NCBI RefSeq assembly: GCF_041379765.1
Contig: NZ_CP166919.1
Coordinates: 992,001-1,056,000, forward strand
Reading direction: 5' to 3'
DNA from: Thalassotalea sp. Sam97
Lineage (GTDB): Bacteria; Pseudomonadota; Gammaproteobacteria; Enterobacterales; Alteromonadaceae
Length of the DNA stretch: 64,000 bases
Under the pieces are notes generated by a model. That model did not search any database and was not told the origin of the DNA. It saw nothing but the letters and a program-made list of their open reading frames with translations. The translations under genes were made by a program, and so were the position numbers. How positions within the stretch are numbered: the stretch's first letter is position 1; each line of letters opens with the position of its first letter. Shown piece after piece: positions 9,650-16,280 of the stretch.

Positions 9650-9999
9650 GAGCGGGGGGGAGTTGAACCCCCGTCCGAAAAACCTACATCCTCGGTCCTA
9701 CATGCTTAGTCGTTTTACTGTTTAACCAGTCAGACGCCAAACGACAGGCTTCCTTCTGGTGAGTCTGATACGGTTTCGCGGTTCACCCTCAGACAAGGTT
9801 CCCTCGCTATCCTGTTTGGGGTGACCATCGCTTCTCAAGCCAACAGGAAAGGCTTTGAGAGGATGGCTAGCCTAAATTAAGCGGCTAGTGCGAACGTTTC
9901 GTCGTTTGCAACTATTGTTTTGCGGCTTTTTACCAGGCCAACCGCCCCTGGGCATGCACCTTGGGTTTCGTGAATCCCGTCGAATCCTAAATCCGCCCC
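9645..9999 (-). ncRNA. ssrA: tmRNA (transfer-messenger RNA)
   Basis: 355-nt one-piece tmRNA for trans-translation rescue of stalled ribosomes with SmpB. The 5' end GGGGCGGA pairs with the 3' end CCGCTCC before ACCA, including the G-U at the third pair used by alanyl-tRNA synthetase. The T-arm has TTCAACT. The resume frame starts at GCA (9907-9909) and encodes ANDETFALAA, stop TAA at 9877-9879. smpB lies on the same strand about 9.3 kb upstream; in related genomes they are near neighbours, so the island between them is an insertion. Both ends of the gene carry duplicated sequence. Confidence 0.97.
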
Positions 10000-10178
10000 G
10001 AGTATCATTTTACCGTTGGTGTACAAACTTACACGATTTAACGCTAAGTGAGTGATAAAGGGCATTCTAGCCCGTCTGAGGATTATGAGCAAGAGTTATA
10101 TTTAAGCTCATTGTGTCTCAGTTTGTGTACCACCTTTTAGTTGGACAAATGTTATTCGATTTGATTCATTTTTCGCTT
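9982..10178. repeat. Left ~197-bp direct repeat: tmRNA 5' end plus promoter
   Basis: About 85% identical by eye to 18274-18470, in the same orientation. The first 18 bases (the 5' end of tmRNA, GGGGCGGATTTAGGATTC on the minus strand) match exactly. It also contains the promoter and tandem TGTGTCTCA / TGTGTACCA motifs near 10112-10132. It is interpreted as the left boundary of the island. Confidence 0.88.
10064..10092 (-). promoter_or_regulatory. ssrA promoter, left copy
   Basis: On the minus strand TTGCTC (10087-10092), 17-bp spacer, TAGAAT (10064-10069). Transcription would start near 10057, giving a ~58-nt 5' leader before the mature tmRNA end at 9999. The same hexamers and spacing recur in the right repeat. 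Confidence 0.7.
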
Positions 10179-10497
10179 ATATCTCTGGTTTTCTTATATT
10201 TAATTGGTTTTGCCAGTGAGGCCATTTTCCAGTGCATTCGCAAAAGCCTTTAATCGCTAGATAATATCGATAACTGGTGTGTGCAGAGCGGATCCAAAGC
10301 AATCGTTCTTCCATATACCAAATCAAATGCTTAAGTTTTATGCTGTAAGGATAGACGCCGAATCGCTCATGAATGGCTTTGGCTATTGTGACCATTTGCC
10401 AACACTTTAGCTCGACAGCGCTACTCTTGCCTTTTAACTTGTGGCGCATGATGCGAAAGACGTCTTTCTCAATTTTTGAGGTTGAGAAAGTCGTCAT
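10177..10497 (-). CDS. Small protein coupled to tyrosine recombinase
   Basis: 106-residue basic protein, no recognised domain. It is rich in aromatic residues (WYMEERLLWIRSAHTSYRYYL) and charged at the start. Its ATG overlaps the recombinase stop codon as ATGA (10494-10497), so the two are translationally coupled and likely act together, for example as a recombination accessory or directionality factor; that role is an inference from position only. Its 3' end lies exactly at the end of the left direct repeat, close to the island boundary. Confidence 0.7.
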   Translation of the reverse strand: MTTFSTSKIEKDVFRIMRHKLKGKSSAVELKCWQMVTIAKAIHERFGVYPYSIKLKHLIWYMEERLLWIRSAHTSYRYYLAIKGFCECTGKWPHWQNQLNIRKPEI

Positions 10498-11438
10498 TTC
10501 GCCGAACCTATATAGCTCGCCATAACATCTACTCGGTTATGTCCCAGTAATTGAGAGCAATGCTTACGAGCCATCAAGTCGGATTGTTTGTCAGCCATTC
10601 GCTTACCATAAACAACAGGCGCGTCTTTGGAGGTGAGCTGTTTGTAGACTTCACATGCGAAGGCGGCACGGTTATCGTGGAACTTACCAAGCAGAGCCTG
10701 AGCACCAGAATCTCTGTATTCTTTGTATAGTTGGTTTCGCCATGTGGTGAGCTTGCCAACTTTATCAACAAGGCAGTGATCCTTACCAACCACGGCTTGC
10801 ACAAAATGAAGGGTTTCCAGTTGTCGATTATTCGGAGTTATCAGGCGATCGGCTGTCCGTCCGCCCTTGGTTCCTCGCTGTATATTTATATGTCCGAGTT
10901 GATTAACTTGCTTAATTGCTTCACCCGGACGAAACAAAGCTACTTCGCGAAGACGTAGACCAAATTCACGCGCTAACATTACCGCTGCTTTTGCTTCGTC
11001 GTTTTGTAATTTCCCTAAAGCTTGTTGATATTGGTTTCTGTCTAATGACAGCGGAACGCTCTCTCTTATATGTGTTCGCTGAGACAAAACTTTCGATGGT
11101 GAGACTGTGAGTTTATTGTCACTACGCATCGTTGATAGTACGACATTGACAGATGATATTTGATTCTGTGCATAGCTTATCGACTTGTCCCCTGAGTTGA
11201 TTTGCTCGTTGAGTTCTTTGCAATAAGCCGCAATATGTTGACTATCAATGTATCTAGCATCGACGATGCCAATAGCTTTACACCATGTGGCAAATTGCTT
11301 AAAGCGAGCGTGATGACTCGCTTTGGTTGCATACTTGCCATCATCGCCAAACCTATCATTTAGTGCTTGTTTACCCGCATAGGCGAGTTGCTTTCCGTAG
11401 CCAAAATTTCGTCCAGAGTGTGTGTTGTGTTTTTTCAT
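10494..11438 (-). CDS. Tyrosine recombinase/integrase (integrase-domain protein)
   Basis: 314-residue site-specific recombinase. The N-terminal ~115 residues are a helical core-binding part. The catalytic part shows the first Arg in EFGLRLREVALF, an H/R box in HDNRAAFACEVY, LLGHNRVDVMASYIG with His and the probable nucleophile Tyr near the C-terminus. This resembles the 'integrase domain-containing' family rather than P4-type integrases. AGGGG is 5 bases before the ATG at 11438. It is transcribed toward ssrA and coupled to the 106-residue gene. It differs clearly from the integrase at the island's other end. Confidence 0.88.
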   Translation of the reverse strand: MKKHNTHSGRNFGYGKQLAYAGKQALNDRFGDDGKYATKASHHARFKQFATWCKAIGIVDARYIDSQHIAAYCKELNEQINSGDKSISYAQNQISSVNVVLSTMRSDNKLTVSPSKVLSQRTHIRESVPLSLDRNQYQQALGKLQNDEAKAAVMLAREFGLRLREVALFRPGEAIKQVNQLGHINIQRGTKGGRTADRLITPNNRQLETLHFVQAVVGKDHCLVDKVGKLTTWRNQLYKEYRDSGAQALLGKFHDNRAAFACEVYKQLTSKDAPVVYGKRMADKQSDLMARKHCSQLLGHNRVDVMASYIGSAK

Positions 11439-11547
11439 GTATTCCCCTTAATTGGTAAGTAATAAACCGAATTAAAATGGGACGGTCGACCCTCATGAAA
11501 GCACCCTGTAGGCGGTGTGTTGACTTACCTTTCTATAGGAGTAAGCT

Positions 11548-11729
11548 GGTAACAAATTAATCCTTTATTTTGTTACCCACACCTCATCGAATATGGCGTT
11601 TTGCATATCGCAGAGATAGCGTTATGCAAATGGCTACAAAGCCTATTCGGATTGGGATAGCACTGGATGCACCGTGATTCTATCCCCGTCTGTCTCTATT
11701 TATGCCGCTCCGCGACAATAGAGACAGAC
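11548..11729. other. Highly structured intergenic segment (nested inverted repeats)
   Basis: Four consecutive inverted repeats in 182 bases: GGTAACAAA/TTTGTTACC (11548-11577); a nested pair with outer arms 11586-11597 and 11641-11652 and inner 12-bp arms 11600-11611/11619-11630 (one mismatch each) around AGAGATA; GGGATAG/CTATCCC (11654-11686); and a perfect 13-bp stem GTCTGTCTCTATT/AATAGAGACAGAC (11688-11729). No T-runs follow, so these are not ordinary terminators. It lies between the recombinase and the HEPN-like gene. Possible roles: structured RNA, recombination site or single-strand origin; none can be chosen from sequence. Confidence 0.75.
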
Positions 11730-12144
11730 TCGTGCACATCGTTGACCAATCATTTACTCAAACACCTCAGATAAAGAAGAATGAGAAGGCATGAGGTTGA
11801 GTTGAGTAATATGAGTTGGGACGATGTGAGGCACTACGATACCTAAGCGACTATATTTTTGCCGACAGCGACGCTGTGCAAACTTTCACGATAGATAGTA
11901 ACTACCGCAGCAATTGGGTTTTGACTCTGTTTACTGAGTATCGGAGCAACAGTTCTCTGTTAACGAATGATAGGTATATTTTAAGAGGAGTAATGAGTTT
12001 TTTTATCTTGAAATGCTTTGTTTTATAGTGGTTTTTCAGAGCAATAATATGTTTTTTAGACATTGCAGTTTAAAATGAATCTTTTTCATGTAACTGATAG
12101 GATTAATGCGGTAACTTTTATATTAACTGCAAAATGAGACGTAT
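11730..12144. other. AT-rich intergenic leader before the HEPN-like gene
   Basis: About 415 bases with no convincing gene. A 70-residue ORF at 11816-12028 has no ribosome site or recognisable content and is not called. The promoter of the 543-residue gene must lie here. Confidence 0.45.
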
Positions 12145-13776
12145 ATGGATATCAACTTTTCAGCTCTTCAAAGCGAAATAAATAGTAAGTTTACAAGTAA
12201 CGGTTGGACTAAAATTTATGCTCTAGAGGATGACGATAGTGTCGGTAATAGTTGTGGAATATATTGTGGATTGGTTTCAGATCAATTCTTGAGCAAGGAG
12301 CTAGAAGATAACTCTTGGGGAATTTCATATTGTAGAGCTGCACCAGGGCTAATATTCGGCTTTGAAAATGGAGAAAGGAACTGGCGTTATGATAGGTTTT
12401 CAGACAATTGCGTTGAACCACTTTTAATATACCGACGTCATCCTATAACAAATAAACGCATTATTACTCTCTCTGATGAGTTCTTACTGTACTTTAATCT
12501 TTTCGAAACAAAAACAGACGACTCAATTACTTACTGTTGGTTCGACGATAATGCTGAGAGTCATGATGTTGTTGTTATCAACGCTAATGAAGCTAAGGTT
12601 AAAACTAAATTCTTACGGCAGTACTTGAATATCAGAAAAATGAATTTGTGTATTTACTTTGATAGTTCTCAGTATTCAAAGAGCAGCCTTGAGGAGTTGG
12701 GGTTAATTGCCAAAAATGATCTCATAAAGACCGAAGAAGCCATCTACAGTGATGGGTGCAGAGATATTGCTGATTACGGCATAAGGAACGACTTAACACA
12801 TAGTTGGATGATGGGAAAAATTGTAATAACTAGGACTAAAGATTTCACCCCTAGTAGTTTTGAACATTTTACCGAAGGAGAGCCAGAAGAATATCATATC
12901 GGATATGATGAGTCTGGAGACGACGTATTCTTTACGTGCCAAGAGTCAAAATTAAGCAATTATTATAAAAGAATTGAAGGGGCACCATTTGTTTTGACTC
13001 CTGTCTATTTTGATAGAGACGTATTAAAAAAGTACTACGACAATCCTAAATATACTGTGGCAGATGGTAAAGTCAGTCTTGACGGCTTCTGGAGTTTACC
13101 AGTAGATAACAACATTGGTTCGTATGTATCTGTTTTTCTTGGAGACTTAAGTCGATTGCCAACGAAGGAGCAGAAATACTGGAAATCATATAATATTCCC
13201 CCTCAAGGCGGTATCAGCAAAACTAATCTATCAAGATCGTTTAACGGTGATTTTGCAACACCAGATGCTGTAGATAATTATTTTAAATATAAGTTGAAAT
13301 CTTTCAATGAGACTTGGCATGCAAAATACGGTTGGTACATCTTTAAGCCATTAGCTAAAGGAGATATGCATTATTTGACAGCCTTGCATGTGCCATCAAA
13401 AGGCAACCAAAAGGAATTTGAAGAGCAAGTTTTAGCACTTACAAAAATAATTATTGATTCAATCAATGATAAAGAGCTAACAAAAAGCATTGCTGAATTA
13501 TCGAAGGAAGCTAAGCGACTCGAAAAATTACAAGCTTACCTAGAGACTCATACAGGAGCCTCATTTACGGAGCTGATTGAGTATCTAAGAATGTTGCAAC
13601 GTTTAAGGTCAACGAATGTCGCTCATCGTAAGGGAAGTAGACCAGATAAATCTGTTATATCGTACTTCAAATTAGATGCTGACAATTATTACGAGGCATT
13701 TAGCGAGATATTATTAAAGGCAATCCGGGTCATTAATACATTAGAGTATTACTTTCTTGAAGCAGAGAATAACTAG
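12145..13776 (+). CDS. Uncharacterised protein with C-terminal HEPN-like R-x5-H motif
   Basis: 543 residues, cytosolic, no signal peptide or TM. Roughly residues 1-300 are mixed and unrecognised. The middle has a conserved-looking block: LDGFWSLPVD, VFLGDLSRLPTKEQKYW, SYNIPPQGGIS and a GWYIFKPL segment. The C-terminal ~110 residues are helical and contain RSTNVAH (Arg488, His494), followed by YFKLDADNYYEAFSEILLKAIRVIN. R-x4-6-H in such a helical domain is the active-site pattern of HEPN RNases found in abortive-infection and toxin proteins. A single-gene anti-phage role is inferred from this motif plus the island location. The gene is visibly more AT-rich than its chromosomal neighbours. It sits alone between hairpin-rich spacers. 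Confidence 0.75.
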   Translation: MDINFSALQSEINSKFTSNGWTKIYALEDDDSVGNSCGIYCGLVSDQFLSKELEDNSWGISYCRAAPGLIFGFENGERNWRYDRFSDNCVEPLLIYRRHPITNKRIITLSDEFLLYFNLFETKTDDSITYCWFDDNAESHDVVVINANEAKVKTKFLRQYLNIRKMNLCIYFDSSQYSKSSLEELGLIAKNDLIKTEEAIYSDGCRDIADYGIRNDLTHSWMMGKIVITRTKDFTPSSFEHFTEGEPEEYHIGYDESGDDVFFTCQESKLSNYYKRIEGAPFVLTPVYFDRDVLKKYYDNPKYTVADGKVSLDGFWSLPVDNNIGSYVSVFLGDLSRLPTKEQKYWKSYNIPPQGGISKTNLSRSFNGDFATPDAVDNYFKYKLKSFNETWHAKYGWYIFKPLAKGDMHYLTALHVPSKGNQKEFEEQVLALTKIIIDSINDKELTKSIAELSKEAKRLEKLQAYLETHTGASFTELIEYLRMLQRLRSTNVAHRKGSRPDKSVISYFKLDADNYYEAFSEILLKAIRVINTLEYYFLEAENN

Positions 13777-13821
13777 TTGGTTTTTTGTTTAGTAGTAGGG
13801 AAATGTCTTTGATAGCATAAA

Positions 13822-13991
13822 CACCAAAAGCAGCTAAAAAGCTGCATTTGGTGCCAGTTAAATGTCGGCTTACTGGATGCCGGGCTAACTCTAACGAGGA
13901 CTGCCACCCCCACACATCACCTCAAAGAGGTTTGTATCAAGCAACTTTTAGCGGTGCTTGGATACCGCCTCGCGTTATTTAATTAAGCGAG
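13822..13991. other. Hairpin cluster downstream of the HEPN-like gene
   Basis: Inverted repeats in order: 14-bp arms (one mismatch) at 13822-13853 around AAAA, without a T-run; GTATCAAGCA with TGCTTGGATAC (13934-13965, one bulge) overlapping an alternative pair GCGGT/ACCGC (13951-13968); and CTCGC/GCGAG (13969-13991). The first may end transcription of the HEPN-like gene. The rest are unexplained. Confidence 0.55.
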
Positions 13992-14168
13992 AATCCAACA
14001 ATCATCGAAAGGTATATATCAACCTGACAACTAACTGTATGTGCATAGAATACCTCGTAAATCACTTCTTCATTATTTGAAACGACAGCTAAATTAACGG
14101 TGTTTTAATAATCTTTGCTAGGGCAGGGAAAGATAGCTCTTGATGTTTGTTTTGGGTATACCTTAAGC

Positions 14169-14237
14169 GCACTTAATCAAAACAAGTGCAGTAATGGTTG
14201 AATCCCTACTTATAGTGCACCAACGTATGAGCACTAT
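14169..14237. promoter_or_regulatory. Paired AGTGC inverted repeats before the serine recombinase
   Basis: Two dyads with AGTGC half-sites: GCACTT/AAGTGC (14169-14189) and ATAGTGC/GCACTAT (14212-14237), the second ending 22 bases before the recombinase start. Resolvases often bind spaced dyads upstream of their own gene (res sites), both to recombine and to repress. The match to that layout is by position and symmetry only. Confidence 0.5.
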
Positions 14238-14259
14238 TTAAAATGAACTGGGAACAACA

Positions 14260-14889
14260 ATGTCAAACAGAATATATGCGTACCTGAGGGCATCAACTAG
14301 CGAACAAGATGCACAACGGTCAAAACAAGAATTACAATCTTTTGCTGAAGAGCTAGGGCAGAATGTCTGTCATTGGTTTAGTGAGAATGAAAGCGGGGCG
14401 ACACTGGAGCGTCCTGAACTTTTTCGTTTACTGGATATCGCTGCCAGCGGTGATGTGTTACTTGTTGAGCAAGTAGATAGAATAAGTCGCTTGAATAAGG
14501 CTGATTGGGAGCGCCTTAGGGGGATAATTAACGAAAAGAAAATAAGGCTTGTTGCCCTCGACCTGCCAACGAGTCATCAGCAGCTAAAGGTTATTGGAGA
14601 TGAGTTTACCGAAAGAATGCTCGACGCGGTGAATAATATGATGCTTGATATGCTCGCGGCAATTTCTCGCAAAGATTATGAGGACAGACGCCGACGACAG
14701 AAGCAAGGAATAGCTAAAGCTAAGCTGGAAGGGAAATACAAAGGCAGGCCCATAAATCTAGCCTTACATGAAAATATTAGTAACCTTCTGAGCGATGGCA
14801 AGAGCTACACCTATATCCAGAAAATACTTGGTTGTTCCCGTCATACTATTAGCAAAGTAAAAAAACAGGAGCTAAATAGCTCAGACTAG
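14260..14889 (+). CDS. Serine recombinase (resolvase/invertase family)
   Basis: 209 residues. The N-terminal catalytic domain begins IYAYLRASTSEQDAQRS, with the nucleophile Ser near residue 12-13 and the conserved Arg residues in VEQVDRISRLNKADWE. The long E-helix follows (~110-145), then KAKLEGKYKGRP and a C-terminal helix-turn-helix (YIQKILGCSRHTISKVKK). It is the usual resolvase size. GGGA lies ~7 bases before the ATG. It could resolve cointegrates or invert a segment; the AGTGC dyads just upstream are the likely binding sites. Confidence 0.92.
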   Translation: MSNRIYAYLRASTSEQDAQRSKQELQSFAEELGQNVCHWFSENESGATLERPELFRLLDIAASGDVLLVEQVDRISRLNKADWERLRGIINEKKIRLVALDLPTSHQQLKVIGDEFTERMLDAVNNMMLDMLAAISRKDYEDRRRRQKQGIAKAKLEGKYKGRPINLALHENISNLLSDGKSYTYIQKILGCSRHTISKVKKQELNSSD

Positions 14890-14915
14890 TTCTGAGCTAT
14901 TGTAATTTATAGTTG

Positions 14916-15938
14916 TTAAATTTTTATTTGGCAGCTGGCAATATCTGAATTCGAGAACCATTTTATTTCTTCATGTTTAACGGTAGTGAATTCAGTTCCG
15001 ATATCTTGTAAATGATTACCGAAGAAGAACATGTCTGGTTGTTTATGCGCAGTACCTTTGATTAATACTTTAGTGTTTTTGCTATTGGATGTCTCGACAT
15101 AACCAAATTGATTATCAGCTGTACAGACAAGATCACCGGGCGTATATACAGCATCATGCCTCATTTTCCATACAAGGCGTTGTTGATAGTTATATTGTTG
15201 TCGTTCGCGACCCCTGCGCTCAGCCGCTAATAATCTTTCTCGATGCTGCTGTTCTTCATGGGCTTTAGCAAGTTCTTCATCGTGAATACGTTTGGCTTCA
15301 TTTTTTGCAAATTGTGCCTTTTCGAAAGCAATCATATCTGCATACTTGCTATCAGAAGCTGAGGAATACTTCTTTAGCGCCGCAATCAATTCTTCAGCAG
15401 TATAGCGACCCTCCATTTCGTTGACGAACGCCGTTCCCCAAAACTCTCTTTCTTCACTAGACATTGGCTTAAGAAATGAGTCGATCTTATTTAATTCGTC
15501 ATAAATCTTATCTAGAGAGTCTTTCGTGTTGTCATATGCTTTTTTAGTCCCCCAAATGGTATGTTCGAGAAGATGGTTCCTTATCTGAAGATCTGTACAT
15601 TTTGTAGAGTGTTCGATAGAAGAGGAATCAATGTTACCGCACACAGTATAATTTAATGCAGCCAAATTTAGATTTACGAGATCACCAAGACCTGCTTGGG
15701 TTTGTTTACTAATTTTGAAGTCACCAAATGTATTCTTATATGAAAGAACTGGGCGGTATTGAAATTTTCTAAAGTTAACTTTTATGCCTGAAGATCTTAG
15801 AGCATTTAATCCGTCATGATTTTGTGCGAGTTCCAATTCCATCTCTTTCGCATCAAGGCGAGCCTGTTCTGGTGTGGTTGCACAGCCACTTAATAATGCA
15901 CTGGCTCCTATAATTATTGGTAAGATAATATTTTTCAT
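14916..15938 (-). CDS. Uncharacterised lipoprotein with coiled-coil middle
   Basis: 340 residues from the chosen start. Signal peptide MKNIILPIIIGASALLSGCA has lipobox LSGC (Cys19). A charged helical stretch (KAQFAKNEAKRIHDEEL, AHEEQQHRERLLAAERRGRE) suggests a coiled coil around the middle. The C-terminal ~80 residues include a PGDLVCTADNQFGYVE segment that looks like a small beta domain. AGGGAAAAC before the ATG at 15938 decides the start over the upstream codon at 16019. No family is recognised. As island cargo, a surface or phage-exclusion role is possible but not shown. Confidence 0.75.
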   Translation of the reverse strand: MKNIILPIIIGASALLSGCATTPEQARLDAKEMELELAQNHDGLNALRSSGIKVNFRKFQYRPVLSYKNTFGDFKISKQTQAGLGDLVNLNLAALNYTVCGNIDSSSIEHSTKCTDLQIRNHLLEHTIWGTKKAYDNTKDSLDKIYDELNKIDSFLKPMSSEEREFWGTAFVNEMEGRYTAEELIAALKKYSSASDSKYADMIAFEKAQFAKNEAKRIHDEELAKAHEEQQHRERLLAAERRGRERQQYNYQQRLVWKMRHDAVYTPGDLVCTADNQFGYVETSNSKNTKVLIKGTAHKQPDMFFFGNHLQDIGTEFTTVKHEEIKWFSNSDIASCQIKI

Positions 15939-16241
15939 GTTTTCCCTATTATTGTTGTTGCTTTGGTGTGTAACTTTATTGTAATAAATTTGTTTTGATG
16001 GTGTGGCTTGATCGAGCATTCTAATGAAAATTAGGTAATATTCAACGAATATTATTTAGGTTACTAGCACGATACCGCGAGACGTATTACCTTATGGGGG
16101 GCGTCGACATTCTAATAGCGTACACAGGAAAGTTATAGTAGTGATATTAACGGTATTAATTTTCTGAAAGATTTATGTTGCTAGCCTAAAATTAATATCG
16201 TGGTAAGAGGTGTAATGCGCTAATGATTTAGTCACAGAAGT

Positions 16242-16267
16242 TAAAAAAAGCCCGCACATTGCGGGCT
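16242..16267 (-). terminator. Terminator of the large integrase gene
   Basis: AGCCCGCA/TGCGGGCT stem around three bases; on the minus strand it is followed by seven T. It lies 14 bases after the integrase stop. Confidence 0.9.
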
Positions 16268-16280
16268 ATAAAATACGTTA

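Noticed and set aside
11586..11729. Possible integron attC sites
   Set aside because: Stems are present but the RYYYAAC/GTTRRRY end boxes are not found in the right places, and no integron-type integrase with its extra domain is in the window.
11548..11729. Retron msr-msd
   Set aside because: A structured segment exists but there is no reverse transcriptase gene nearby.
11816..12028. 70-residue ORF before the HEPN-like gene
   Set aside because: No ribosome site, no recognisable sequence; more likely leader DNA.
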